Origin: Rhodococcus_F sp040656415
GTDB lineage: Bacteria > Actinomycetota > Actinomycetes > Mycobacteriales > Mycobacteriaceae
Length of the DNA: 64,000 bases
Assembly: GCF_040656415.1 (NCBI RefSeq)
Contig: NZ_JBFAMC010000001.1
Location: 1,922,001-1,986,000, forward strand
Reading direction: 5' to 3'
In this document: piece after piece, positions 40,038-55,000 of the stretch
How the letters are laid out: each line of letters begins with the position of its first letter
Position numbering within the stretch: the stretch's first letter is position 1
Notes under the pieces: model-generated
The model's database searches: none
What the model saw: the letters and a program-made list of their open reading frames with translations, nothing else
What the model was told of the DNA's origin: nothing
Translations under genes and position numbers: made by a program

Positions 40038-43000
40038 TCAATTGCGGGCCGAGAGTGCACGGGCCAGCGTGGGCCCGATGATCGCCAGGGCAGGCGGCCC
40101 GATCATCTCGTTGTGCTCGCAGTCCACCTCGTACTCGTGGATGAGGCCGGCCACGAGCGGACGCCACTCGTCCGCCGAGTGCGACCGGGCGGCGCCCTCC
40201 CCGTTTCGCGCAGCCGGGAAGATGAGCAGGTCACCGTTGTAGACCTGCGGGACGTACTGGTGCCCGAGCTGCCTGGAGATCTCGTACCCTGCGGCGATCC
40301 GCTCGAGGTGCCGCCCCTGTACTCCGGTATCGGTCCCGAACGACTCGTCGATCAACGTGGCCGCGCTTTCGTAGGTCATCTCGCCATCAACATCGAAGTC
40401 GAGTCCCAGCCCGCGCAGAAGATCCCGGATATCGAGTTCGCCGGACAGCGGGTCTTCGCCGGTGCTCGGATAGCTGTCCATGATCGCAAGCGTGGCAACT
40501 TCGTCGCCCGATCTCTGCAGTTCAACGGCCATTGCGTGTGCGATGATTCCTCCGAGCGACCACCCGAGCAGATCGTACGGCCCCTCCGGCTGTATCGCCT
40601 TCATCTCCGTGACGTAGCGGTGTGCTAGCTGTTCCATCGACCGGTATTCGCTGTCATCGCTGATCGTGGGCAACTGCAGTCCATACACGGGCCGGGCCGG
40701 AGGCAGATGCCGCACCAACCCGGCGTACCCCCAAGACAGTCCGATAGCCGGATGCACGCAGAACAACGGTCTGCCGGATCCCTGTGCTCGTAGCGGAATC
40801 ACCACGGCAAGTGCATCTTCCACCCCGACATTTCGGGTCGGGTCTTCGAGGCGGCGAGCGATCCCCGCCGGCGTCGGATCGAGGAACATCCATTGCAGCG
40901 CGACGCCGCGATCGAGTCTGGCCTGCAATGCACCGACGACTTTGGTGGCGAGGAGGGAGTTTCCGCCGAGGTCGAAGAAGCTATCGGCGGTGCCCACCCT
41001 GTCCACCCCGAGAATGTCGGCGAACAGTTCCACGATCACCTGCTCGGTCTGCGTGGCCGGAGCACGGTACGCGGCGGCGTTCGAACCGAATTCCGGTGCG
41101 GGCAGCGCTTTTCGGTCAAGCTTACCGACCGGGGTCATCGGAATCTCATCGAGCACGACCACCGCAGATGGCACCATGTGTGCGGGCAAACGCTCGGCGG
41201 AATAGGAGCGCAGTTCCGTCGGCTCCACGTCCCGTCCGTGTCGAGCGCGCACATAGGAGGCGAGCACGGTGGATCCGGACGGTCCGGTGTGACCGATGGT
41301 GGCGGCGAAGGCAACCGCCGGGTGGCCTGCGAGGACGGCGTCTATTTCCCCGAGTTCGATACGGAAGCCACGAACCTTGACCTGGAAGTCACTGCGGCCC
41401 ACGTACTGAAGGGTGAAATCGCGCCGCCACCGCACCACGTCCCCGGTCCGGTACATCCGGTCACCCGGCTTCCCGAAGGGACAGGCGACAAAGCGTTCCG
41501 CGGTGAGCGCTGTCGGGTTGTGATAGCCACGTGCCACGCCGGGCCCCGAAATGTACAACTCGCCGGGCACACCGACCGGGACGGGCTGAAGTCGCTCGTC
41601 GAGGACCAGAAACGCGAATCCCACCGCGGGTGCTCCGATGTTGGGGTCCTCACCGGGACGCATCGGCGCGCTGACACTGGCCTGGACCGTGGTTTCGGTG
41701 GGACCGTATCCGCTGTGCAGGCTGCGACCCGGAGCCCACTGGGCCACCAACTCGGGCGGGCAGGCCTCACCAACCAGATCCAGTACCCGAAGCAAATCGA
41801 GTCCGGTGTTGTCGAGTGCTGCGAGCGCGGTCGGTGTGATGGTGGCGTGGGTGACCTGCTCGCGGCGGAATAGTTCCGCCAACTCACTGCCGCCGAGGAT
41901 GGTGGGCGGCACGATCACGACACGCGCCGAGGCGCTGAACGCCATCATCAGCTCGAACACCGACGCGTCGAAACTCGGGGAGGCGAAGTGCGACACCCGG
42001 GAATCGTGTGTGACCTGGAATCTTTCACGTGTTTCCGCGGCAAAGTTGGCCATGCCCCGGTGCGTGACGGTGACCCCCTTCGGTTTCCCGGTGGATCCAG
42101 ATGTGTAGATGAGGTAGGCCGGGTGGGCCAGATACAACGGACTCGTCCGGTCCGCGTCGGTCACCGGCGCCGACGACACCCCCGCCACCTGCTCGGCAAC
42201 ATCCGCGTCGTCAAGGACCAGCCACGGAACCATGTCGGGCAGGTTGCTTTGGCTACCTCGCACGGTGAGGCCGAGTGAAGCCCGGCAGTCGGTGAGCATG
42301 TAGTCGATGCGCTCGCGCGGGTACCTGGGATCGACGGGCACGAAGGCCGCGCCGGCTTTGGTGACCGACCAGACCGATACCACCGATTCGATCGAGCGAG
42401 GCATTCCGAGTGCGACGAAGCTCTCCGGTCCGACGCCGTGGCGGTGGAGGACCCGCGCGAGTCGGTTGGACCACTCGTCGAGTTCTCGGTAGCTGATCTG
42501 GCGGCTCTCGCAGGACAGTGCCACCGCGTCCGGGTCGAACGCGACGGCTGCGGTCAGCAGGTCGGGCCAGAGCTTCGCGGGCACATCCGGTTTGCCACGG
42601 GCGGGCACCAAGGTCCGCGTCTCCAACTGGTCGAGGAGCGGGAGGTCGCCGATCGGCCGGTCGGGATTCTCGGTGACGGCTTCGAGTATCCGCACGAAAC
42701 GGTCGGCGAATCCGCGAACGGTGTCGGCGTCGAAGATGTCGGTGGCGAAGTCGATGGCGCCGTTCATCCCTGCCGGCGCTCCGGTGGCGTCGAATTCCTC
42801 CGCCAGCAAGAATTCGAGATCCATCTTGACCACACCGAGCTGGGGGTCGATCCCCTGAACTTCCAGCCCCGGCAACATCAGGACAGGGCGCTCGTTGTTC
42901 TGAAACTCCAGCGAGACCTGGACGATGGGCGTGTACGCGGTCGATCGCGTCGGCCCGATCGCATCGACCACACGCTCGAAGGGGACGTCGGCGTGTGCAA

Positions 43001-46000
43001 AGGCGCCGAGATCCACTTCGCGACAATGCGCCGCCAGAGCGGTGAACGTCGCAGCCGCATCCACGTGCGTGCGTAGGGCGAGCGTGCCCACGAACATGCC
43101 CACGAGATCATCGAGCTCCGGTTCCCCGCGGCCGGCTATCGGCGTTCCGATCACGACATCGTCGGTGCCGCCCAGCCGGGCCAACAAAACGACGAGCGCG
43201 GCATGGACGGTCATGAAGTCGGTGGAATGCAGACTTCGCGACAGCGATCGGATGCGCCCATGAAGGTCGGCGTCGATGGAGAAGTGGATGCGGGCACCGC
43301 GGAAGGACTGCTGGGAGGGCCGATCCCGGTCGCTCGGCAGCTCCAACAGATCGGGCACACCCGCCAGGGTGGTCCTCCAGTAATCCAGTTGGGTCCCGAT
43401 CAGGGACTCGGGGTCGTGCTCGGAACCCAGCAACTCCCGCTGCCACAAGGAATAGTCGGCATACTGCACCGGAAGTGGTGACCACCCTGGTGATCCGCCA
43501 CCGGACCTGGCGCTGTATGCCGTCATCATGTCCCGCACAAGCGGGCCCATCGAGAACCCGTCCGCGGCGATGTGATGCACCACGACGGCGAGTACGTGCT
43601 CGGTCGCGGAAAGCGAGAACAGTCCAACCCTGATCGGGAGACTGGAAGTGACATCGAAGCCTGCCGAGACGAGCGGGGTGAGCTTCTCGCGGAGGTGGTG
43701 CTCGTCGGTCACGGGGACTGGGACCAAAGACGGCGCCGCACCCTCGGCGGACACAATCTGTTGCACCGACTCGGAACCACGGATCGGGAACATCGTTCGC
43801 AGTGACTCGTGCCGATCGATGACGTCGGTGATCGCCGAATTCAACGCTCGCACATCGAGTTCACCGCGCATACGCAACACGATGGGAATGTTGTAGGCGG
43901 CCGAGGTGGTATCGAGCTGGTTGATGAACCACATGCGCTGCTGAGCGAACGACAGAGGAATGTCGTCAGGCCGCGGATGGGCTGCGAGCATCGGACGTAC
44001 GGTCGGCCCCGCGCCGGCGTGACCGATCCGTGCCGCCAACGCGGCGACCGTCGGCGCCTCGAACAGATCACGCACCCCGTTGTCGGTGCCAAGCAACGCC
44101 CTCAACCGCGACATCACCCGTGTCGCACTCAGGGAGTTGCCGCCGATGTCGAAGAACGCCGCGTCGGCAGCTACATGCTCGAGACCGAGTACCTCCGCGA
44201 AGACGGAGGACACCGTCTCCTCGATCGGACCGACCGGTACCCGGGATCGACCGGCTCCCGAGTAATCGGGCTCCGGTAATGCCTTGCGATCCAATTTGCC
44301 CACTGCGGTCAGCGGAATGCGTTCGAGCACCATGATGGAATCGGGCACCATGTGAGGCGGCACGCGCTCGGCGAGGCGGCGGGTGAGTACGACAGCGTCG
44401 AGGGTGCTGCCCGACGCCGGTACGACATAGGACACCAGCAGGGTGTCCCCCGCAGGCCCGCGGTGCGTTACGGTCGCGGCGAAGCCGACGTCTGGCTCCG
44501 ACATGAGTGCCGAGTCGATCTCGCCGAGTTCGACGCGGAAACCGCGAACCTTGACCTGGAAGTCACTGCGACCCACGAACTCGATGCTGCGACCGGCCGT
44601 CCACCGCACGATGTCGCCGGTGCGGTACATCCTCTCGCCGGGGCTGGAGGGGTCGGCGATGAATCGCTCCGCCGTCAGTGCAGGTCGCCGGTGATATCCG
44701 CGGGCCAGCCCGGGACCGCCGAGATACAACTCCCCTTGGGCTCCCACGGGGACCGGTTGCAAGCGACTGTCGAGCACCAGTGCCGTTACACCGCGGATGG
44801 GCCCGCCGATGGTGATCGGTTCCCCGGGAACCATGGGTTCGCTGATGTCGGACATGATCGTCGTCTCGGTCGGCCCATAGGCGTTGTGCAGCCGCCGACC
44901 CGGTGCCCAACGGCCCACGAGTTCGGGTGGGCACGCCTCGCCGCCGAACACCAGGTCCGTCAGATGTTCCAGCCCGGCGGGATCGAGGGACGCCAGCGCC
45001 GCGGTTGTGATGAACGCGTGGGTGACTTCCTGCTCCGCCAGGAGCCGGGCCAGCTCCTCGCCGCCGAACACCGTCGTGGGTGCGATCACCATCGTTGCGC
45101 CCGCTCCGAATGCCTGCAGGTATTCGAACACCGATCCGTCGAAGCTGGGCGTGGAAAAGTGCAGGGTCCGGGACTGCGCCGTCGCCCCGAGCCGTTCGAG
45201 CTGATCGAGGGCGAAGTTGTCCAGTCCGCGATGGGTGACCACCACTCCCTTGGGTCTGCCCGTCGACCCCGACGTGTAGATGACGTAGGCGGCGGTGTCC
45301 AGGGTGATCGGACCGGTTCGGTCGGCATCGGTCACCGGCCCGGCAGACTGCTGCGCGCATTCGGATGCGAACTCTGCTTCGTCAAGGGCGAGCCAACGCG
45401 CGCCGCCGGGGAGTCGGCTCCGGTGCTCGGTCGTGGTCACACCGAGGGTTGCTCCGCAGTCGGCGAGCATGTCGTTGATGCGCTCATCGGGGTAGTTCGG
45501 GTCGATCGGGACGAATGCCGCCCCGGTCTTTGCCACGGCCCACACCGCCAGCACGGACTCGACGGATCGCGGTATACCGATCGCCACGGATGTTTCGGGG
45601 CCCGCACCCCGGCCGATGAGTGCGCGGGCAAGATAATTCGATCGTTCATCCAGATCGCCGTAGCTGACCTCGATGGTCTCGAAGGGTGCGGCGGTGTAGG
45701 ACAGGGCGATCGCATCCCGGTCCAGCGTGACCGCTTGTTCCAGAATCTGCGGCAGAGTGCGGGTCGATCCACCCGGGCGGCCGCGAACCGGTACGAAATC
45801 GGTGCGCTCGCGGTCGGTCAGCAGCGACAGCGCGGCCAACGGCCGGTCGGGGGTGGTGCAGGCGTCGAGGACCCGCAGCACGCGCCCCGCGATGGCCTCG
45901 ACCACTTCCAACTCGAAGACGTCGGGGAGGTATTCGAATTTCAGGCGTAGGCGAGTATCGACGGACGCCACCAGGCTCAGCGGATAGTGGGCGGAATCTC

Positions 46001-49000
46001 GTGCGGTCACTCCGGCGACGCGCATTCCGGCCGTATCGGTGTCGGCCGAGAGTCCCACCCGGTCGACCGGGTAGGACTCGAACACGGTCAACGTATCGAA
46101 TCCGACCTCCGGCCCTGTCACGTACTGAATGTCCGCGAGGCCGATGTAGTGGTGGTCCAGCAACGCTGCCTGCTCGGCCTGCACCCGTTCCAGCAGTGCC
46201 CCCACCGTTTCGGCGGGGCGCAGCCTGATTCGGACGGGCAATGTGTTGATGAACAGTCCGATCATCGACTCGATGCCTGCCAGTTCTGGGGGTCGACCCG
46301 AGACGGTGGAACCGAACAGTACGTCGTCGCGACCGGTCAACGCACCGAGCACGATCCCCCAGGAAACCTGCACGAGAGTGTTGAGTGTCAGTCCACGTGC
46401 ACGCGCGAGCTCGCGCAGGATGGTGCTGCGATCCTCGTCCAGGTCGAACACCCACTCCCGTGCCAGGGTCGACGACTCCCCGCCTCGAACACCCGGGACG
46501 AGCAGCGTCGGTCCTTCCACCCCGGCGAGGGCCTCGGTCCATACCTCTCGGGAGGCCTCCAGATCGCGCTGCTCGCGCCACGCCAGATAGTCGCGGTACT
46601 CACGTACACGCGACAAGGGCGACGGGTCGGCGTCTGCGGCATACAGTTTCAGCAGCTCCCCGAACAGCAAGGGCATCGACCACCCGTCCAGGAGGATGTG
46701 ATGGTTGGTCGATACCAGCCGGAACCGGTTCTGCCCGGTAGCGATCAGCATGAACCGGATCAGCGGGGCGCGGGTCATGTCGAATGGACGGATCCGGTCC
46801 TCGGCAAGCAGTCGCTCGACCTCGGACGCGGCGGCACCCTCGTCGAGACCCGTCAGATCGAATTCGCGCCAGGCCGCCTCCACGTGTTGCCGAACGACTT
46901 GAACCGCGTTGCCGTCGGCGTCGTGCAGGAAGGCTGTACGCAGGTTGGCGTGCCTGGCCAGCAGGGCGTCGACCGCTCGCCGCAGTCGTTGCTCATCCAC
47001 GTCACCGACGAGATCGAGCGTCACCTGCACCAGATAGACATCCAGTGAGTCGTCGGCGAGTTCGTGGTGGAAGAGCATGCCCGCCTGCAGCGGCGACAGC
47101 GGCCACACATCAGTCAGGTCCGGGCACCGGACTTCGAGCGCCGCGACCGCGTCCTGCCGGAGTTCGACGAGGTCGAAATCCGACGGGGTGAATCCGCCCC
47201 CACCCGACTCCACGTGCGCACCGAGAGCGCCGAGGGCTCGTACCCACAGCCGAGCTAGATCGTCGACCTCTTCGCCGGTCAGGACTCCCGGAGGGTAGGT
47301 CCAGGTGGAGTTCAGCGCAGGTCCGTCGTCCGAGTCGACGATCATCGCATTGATGTCGACGACAGCGGTGACGGGCATCTGAGCGCCCGATGCTGTGCGT
47401 AGTCCGGATTCGTCGACCGGCACCCACCCCTCACCGGTATCCGTTCCGGTCGGACCCAACCGTCCGAGATAGTTGAAGCTGATCTGGGGTGACGGACGCG
47501 ATGAAAGGACTTGGGCTGTCTCGCTGTTCAGGTATCGCAGCAGACCGAAACCGATGCCGTGGTCGGGAATGGCACGCAACTGCTCTTTGACCGTCTTCAT
47601 AGCGGCCGCCGCTGACGGGCCGCCCTCGAACGCATCATCGAGGTCCACGCCGCGAAGGTCGAATCGCATCGGGAAGATCGAGGTGAACCAGCCAATCGTG
47701 CGGGAGAGATCGGCGCCCGGCACCACCTGCTCCTCACGACCGTGCCCCTCGAGACTCATCAGTGCCGCTGGGAGGTCGACACCGCGCTCTCGTCGCCATC
47801 GGATCAGCGCCATGGTCAGTGCCGTCAGCAACGCGTCCCTCACGCTGCCGTGGAATGCCTGCGGCACCTTTGTCAGAAGAGTTTCGGTCAACGCGGCGGG
47901 AAGTCGTACCTCGATGTCTGCTGTAGAGGCGGCGGTGTCCGTGACGTCGAGCGGGCGTGAACCCAGTACCGGGTCGGGTGAATCCAGGATCTTTCGCCAG
48001 AGTTCGACCTCGGCGGTGGCGTGGGGTTCACGCGCCACGTCGCCGAGCGCATGGGCCCACCGGCGCATCGACGTCCGTGGCGGCTCGAGCGTCGGTGCCG
48101 CGCCGGACTGCAGTTGCGCGCACGCCAGGGCGAGGTCGGGGATCAAGATCCGCCAGGACACACCGTCGATCGCCAGGTGGTGGATGGTGATCAGCAACCG
48201 GCCGTCCGCGCGGTGGCCCGCATCGAGCCATACCGCCTGCATCATCACTCCCGACTCCGGGTCGAGCTGCTCGAGCGCCGCATCGAGTTCGGTCGCGGCA
48301 ACCTCGGAGGTTTCGGCCCGCACACGAACCCGGCGGAACACCGTGTCCGCGCGCACCGCGCCCGCTGCTTGCACCTCCATCGACCAGCCCTCCTCGGTGC
48401 GCGAGGTGCGGTACACGCGCGCCCGCAGGAGGTCGTGTCGGTCCAGCACGGCCTGCAGGCCCCGGATCAGAGTGTCCTCGTCCAATGTCGCGGGGAGCGT
48501 GAACATGGCGGACTGTGAGTAGCGGCGGAAATCCCCACCACGTTCGAGCATCCACCGCACGATCGGCGTCAGCGGAACCTCGCCGATGCCACCCCCGGGC
48601 AGTTCGTCGAGCACGACCGCTTCGTCTCCCGTCGCGGCTGCCTCTGCCAGCCTCGCAACGGTTTTGCGCTCGAACACATCTCGCGGCGAGATCAGTACCC
48701 CGGCCGCCTTCGCGCGGGTGACCAGCTGGATGGACATGATCGAGTCCCCGCCGATGGTGAAGAACGAGTCGTCGACACCCACCGAGTCCAGGCCCAGAAC
48801 TTCGGCGAACAAGTCGGCGAGGATCCGTTCGGTGTCGGTGACCGGACTGCGGCCCGCGCTCACCTGCTGCTCGAAGTCAGGCTCGGGCAGCGCTTTCCGG
48901 TCGAGTTTGCCGTTCACCGTCAACGGCATCTCATTCAGAACCAGTACGGCCGCCGGCACCATGTACGGCGCCAATCTCTCCGCGGCAGCGTCGATTATCG

Positions 49001-52000
49001 CGGCCGGGTCGAGCGCGGCGCCGGTCTCGGCAACCACATACCCCACCAGTCGATCCTGGCGCACCGCGACCGCCGACTGCGCCACCGCCTCGCACGTGAG
49101 CAGTACCGACTCCACCTCGCCGAGTTCGATCCGGTAGCCCTTCAACTGCACCTGTAGGTCGTTGCGGCCGAGATACTCCAACTGTCCGGTCCCGGTCCAC
49201 CTGCCGAGGTCACCGGACCGGTACATCCGAGAACCGGGGGCGAGCGGGTCGGCCACGAATCGTGTGGCGGTAAGAGCGGAGCGGCCGAGGTACCCACGTG
49301 AGACCTGCGCACCGGAAACGTAGATTTCGCCGACCACGCCCGGCGGCACCGGGTGCAGTCGCCGGTCGAGCACGTAGACACCCAACCCGGGAAGTCCCCT
49401 GCCGACTACCGAGGCGGATCCGGCTGCCGCGAGATTCCGGAAGATCGGCAGATGAGTGACGTGCACGGTCGTTTCCGTGATGCCGTACATGTTGATCAGC
49501 GTTGGCATGGTGTCGCCCCGACGCGCGTACCACTGCGCCAGTTGCCCGAATTCGAGGGCCTCGCCGCCGAAGATTACGTACCGCAGAGACAAGGCGGGGC
49601 CACCGGCAAGACGATCCGTCTCCGCCAGTTGGTAGAAGGCCGAGGGGGTCTGGTTCAGGACCGTGACGCCTTCACGCTGCAGGAGTTCGAGAAACCTCTC
49701 GGGCGAGCGTGCGGTGAAGTAGTCCACCAGAACCAGTCGGCCACCGTGTGCGAGCGCGCCCCACATCTCCCACACCGAGAAGTCGAATGCGGTGGAATGG
49801 AACATCGTCCACACGTCCGCCGGACCGAACTCGAACAGCGGCTGCGCATTCGCCAGCAACGTGACCACGTTTCGATGGCTGACCTGAACGCCTTTCGGCC
49901 GCCCGGTCGAACCCGAGGTGTAGATCACGTAGGCTGCCGAATCCGGGTGCAGTCGAATTCGACGATCCCGGTCGGCCACGGGCCGGGAAGAACACTGCTG
50001 CATCGCCTCCAGTACCTCGGGGGCGTCCACGACGACCAATGGAATGTCGGGCAGCTCGATCGTCCGGGCATCCGCGGTCGTGGTGAGCACACACTGCGGC
50101 CGGGCGTCGTTCAGCACGAACGAGAGCCGCTCGGTCGGAGAGGTCGCGTCCAGCGGCAGGTAGCCGGCTCCCGACTTCACCACCGCCAGCAACGCCACCA
50201 CCAAATCGATCGACGGCGTCATACACACGGCCACCAGTGTTTCCGCGTCCGCCCCTCGCGACAGCAGCAGTCTCGCCAGCCGGTTGGCCCGCTCGTCGAG
50301 TTCGCGGTACGTCGCCGACGTGTCCTCACAGCGCACCGCGACAGCGTCACCGTCGGATGCCGCGGCCTGATCGAACAAGTCCACCAACGACACCGGTGCG
50401 ACGGTGGTTCCCGGTCTGTACGCGGAGGTGAGCAGGAGTTCACGTTCGGGAGCGCTGAGGATTTCGATGTCCCCTACGGGCACCGTCGGGTCCGTGGACA
50501 CCGCTCCGACCACGTGCACGAAGCGCTCGGCGAGACCCTCCACCGACCCGCGGTCGAGCACATCGGTCGCGTACCGGAAGCCGGCGGTGATCCCGGCCGG
50601 TTCCCCGCGTTCGTCGACCCGTTCTGCCAGGCTCAGCTGAAGATCGAACTTCGCCACGTCCAGATCGACGTCGAGAGACTCGGCGGTGAGCCCCGGCAGT
50701 TCCAGCTGTGTACGGGTGGCGTTCTGGAACTCGAGCAGCACCTGGAACAGGGGTGCATGTGCGGTGGACCGCTCCGGTGCGAGTTCGTCCACCAAACGTT
50801 CGAAGGGGACGTCCGCATGCTCGAACGCCCCGAGGTCCGCCGACCGCACCCCAGTGAGCACATCCGCGAAAGACGATCCCGGTGTCACCGTCGTTCGGAG
50901 CACGAGTGTGTTGACGAACATGCCCACCATCTCGTCGAGCGCGGCGTGGCCACGGCCCGCGATCGGTGTCCCGACGACTACGTCTTCGGATCCCGACACC
51001 CTCTCCAGGAGCACTGCCAGTGCCGCATGCATCACCATGAACAACGTCGAATTACTCTGGTGCGCAATGTTGGTCAGAGTGCGATGCACTTCGGGTGCAA
51101 TCTCGAACGCGACGACGGCACCGTCGAAGGACCGCTGCGCGGGCCGAGGCCGGTCCAGTGGCAAGGCCAGCACGTCCGGGATGCCCGACAACGTCCGGGT
51201 CCAGTATCGGAGCTGCCTCGACATCATCGAGTCGGGTTGCTCCTCCGTACCCAGAATCTCCCGCTGCCACAGGGCGTAGTCGGCGTACTGCACGGGCAAC
51301 GGCGCCCAATCGGGCGTCTGCTGTCGTGCGCGTGCGGTGTAGGCGAGCACTAGGTCGCGGGCCAAGGGACCCATCGAGACGCCGTCGGCCGCGATGTGAT
51401 GCACCACCATCGCGAGCACGTGACGCTCGGGAGCGAGTCGCAATAGCTCTACCCGGAGCGGAACCTGCCCGGCGACATCGAACCCGACGCCGAAGAGGGC
51501 GGTGAGCGTGCCTCTCAGATCCCGCTCGGAGACCGGGGTGGGGATGAGATCCGGTGTGGCGACTCCGGAATCGACGATCACTTGCCGGGGCCCCTCGGCG
51601 GAGCCGGGAAACACGGTTCGCAATGTCTCGTGACGCTCCACGACGTCACCGACCGCCGCCGCCAGTGCCGCCAGATCCAGCGCTCCGTCCAGTTGCAGAG
51701 CGACCGGGATGTTGTAGGCGGACGAGGCGGTGTCGAACTGGTTGATGAACCACATGCGCTGCTGCGCCAGCGAAAGCGGGATCCGATCGGGACGCGGCCT
51801 GGCGGTAAGCTCCGCGGAAGCCGAGCTCGGCACCCCTGACGACTCGATCCGGGCCGACAGATCCGATACCACGGGCGCATCGAACAACGCCGCGACAGTC
51901 AGTTCGGTGTCGAGCACGCGGTTGATACGTCCGACTGCTCGTGTGGCACTGAGCGAGTTACCGCCCAGGGCGAAGAAACCGTCGTCCGCACCGACGCGGT

Positions 52001-55000
52001 CGATGCCGAGGACGTCGGCGAAGGCTGTGGCGACCGCCGCCTCGACGGATGTGCTCGGTGCGCGATACTCGGTCGTGCCGATTTCCGGTTCGGGTAGTGC
52101 TTTCCGGTTGAGCTTGCCGTTCGCGTCCACTGGTAGTTCCGAGAGCACGACTATCACCGAGGGCACCATGGAGTCGGGAAGCGCGGCCCTTGCGGCCTCG
52201 AGCACGGTATCCGGATCGATCACCGCCGCACCGGCCGGCACCACGTACCCGGCCAGATAGTCACCAGACGGCCCGTCACCGCGCAGCACCACCACCGCCT
52301 GCGCAAGATCGCCCCGACGCAACAGCACGGCCTCGATCTCTCCCAACTCGATCCGCTGGCCCCGCAACTTGACCTGAAAATCGGTACGACCCAGGTACTC
52401 GAGCTGCCCCGACGGCAACCACCGCACCAGATCCCCGGTGCGATACAACCGCGAACCCGCCGGCACTCCCGGCGACCGAGCCCCGAACGGGTTCGCCACG
52501 AACCGATCCGCACTCAGGTCGGGTCGCCCCTGGTACCCGCGGGCCAACTGCACGCCCGCCAGATACAACTCCCCCGCCACCCCCACCGGGACTGGCCGCA
52601 ACCGGACGTCGAGCACGTACGTTCGGGTGTTCCACACCGGCACCCCGATCGGCACCGACGCCACCGCCGGACCACCATCTTCGGTACCGGTCTCGTAGAA
52701 GGTCACATCCACCGACGCCTCCGTCGGCCCGTAAAGGTTGTGCAACCGCGCCGGGCTCATCCGATGCAGCCGTGCCGCCGTCGTCGGCGGTAACGCCTCA
52801 CCGCTGGTGAACACCCGTCGCAGCGAAGCACACCCACCGAGATCCGCACCCGCCAAGAACACGTCGAACATCGACGGCACGAAGTGCACCGTGGTGACCG
52901 ACTCGTCCCGGATCACTTCCTCGAGGTACACCGGATCACGATGGCCGTCCGGTTTCGCGATCACCAACCGGGCACCGGTCTGCAACGGCCAGAACAACTC
53001 CCACACCGACACGTCGAACGTCACCGGCGTCTTCTGAAGCACCACATCATCCGAGGACAGCCCGTACTGCTGTTGCATCCACCACAGCCGGTTCACGATC
53101 GACTCGTGCGAAACGGTCACGCCCTTGGGTCGCCCGGTCGAACCGGAGGTGAAGATCACGTACGCCGGATTACCCGGGTGCAGCGGTGCCACCCGATCGT
53201 CATCTCGGACGGGACGGGCGTCGAAACCGGAGACATCCAGTGTGTCCACCCGCACCACCGGCACCCCCGTGGGCACCGTCACTTCATCCGCGGCCGTGGT
53301 CAATACGAGCACCGGATCGGCCGTCCCCATCACGTGCGCGATCCGTTCGACAGGCTGATCCGGGTCGATCGGTACGTACGCGCCGCCGGCCTTGACCACC
53401 GCATAGATTCCCACCAGCATCTCCACCGACCGGCGGACGGCAACCCCCACCGAGGTCTCCGGACCGACACCCGCCGAGATCAAGTACCGGGCCAACCGGT
53501 TCACCTGGGCGTCGAACTCCGCATACGAGAGCACCGTCGAGCCGAACACGATCGCCGGTGCCTGCGGGCTCCGGGTCACCTGTGCATCGAACAACTCGGC
53601 CAACGACATCACCGGCACCACACGGTCGGTCGCGTTCCAGGCATCGACCACCAGATCCCGCTCGCCCGGCCCGAACACCTCCACGTCACCGACCGTGGTG
53701 CCCACATCACGGGCGATGGCCCCCAGAATCAGAGCCAAACGCTCGCCGAACCCCTCCACCGTCGCACGATCGAACACATCCGGCTGATAGCGCAGATTCA
53801 GCCGCAGTCGTGGTTCGAGAATCGACGTGAGCGTGACCGGATAGTGCGTGGCGTCGCGGGCATCGAGACCGGTCACCCGCATTCCCCTGATATCGGTGTT
53901 CCCGTCCAACCCCGAGGTGTCGATCGGGTAGGACTCGAACACCGAGAGAGCGTCGAACAGGTTGCCCAGGCCCGCCCGCGACTGGATCTCACCGAGGCCT
54001 AGGTAGTGGTGGTCGAGCAGGGACGCCTGCTCCTCCTGCAGGCGCGTGACCAGCTCGGCGAAAGTCTCGTTCGGATCCACCCGCACGCGCACCGGCACGG
54101 TGTTGACGAACAGCCCCAGCATGTTCTCCACACCGGGCAGTTGCGGCGGACGACCCGAGACCGTGGCACCGAAGACTACGTCGTCGCGGGAGAGTAACCG
54201 GGACAGCAGCACCCCCCATGCCGCCTGCACGACCGTGTTCATCGTGACCCCAGCCCGCGCAACCAGCGTGGCGAGAGCATCGAGCACCGGGGCGCTCAGT
54301 TCGACGTCGATTTCGTGAGGAACACCGTGGAGCGCGGCCGCGGCTTGCGGCGCCAATAGCGTCGGCTCGTCGGCGCCGTCGAGCGCTTCTTCCCACACCC
54401 GGGCGGACGCGTCCGCGTCCCTGCTCGCCAGCCACTCCAGATACGTGCGATACGAGGAAGCCTCCGGCAGGACCGGCTCCTCGTCGCCGGCGTAGCGCAC
54501 CAGCAACTCCCGCACCAGCAACGGCATCGACCAGCCGTCGAGGATGAGGTGGTGGTTGGTGATCGCCAGCACGAAGCGCCCGGGCGCGGTACGCACCAGC
54601 GTCAGGCGCAGCAGCGGAGGCCGGCCGAGGTCGAACCGGGCGGCGCGATCCTCGTCGAGGAGCCGTCCGAGCTCCGTCGCGGTGTCAGGTCCGGCGTCGG
54701 TGAGGTCCACCTCTCGCCACGGCACCACCACCTTCTCGACCACCAATTGAGCCGGGACCCCGTCGTCGTAGACGAACGCGGTCCTCAGATTCGGATGGCG
54801 AGCCAGCATCCCGGACATGGCGCTGCGCAGGCGCTCTCCATCGACCGCACCCTCGAGGTCGATGAGTAGCTGTGCCGTGTAGACGTCCGTCGACTCGGCG
54901 GCCAGTGAGGCGTGGAACAGCAGCCCGGACTGCAACGGTGACAGTGACCACGCATCCCGCAGCGAGGGGAACCGCTGCTCCCATCGTTCGATCTGTTGCT

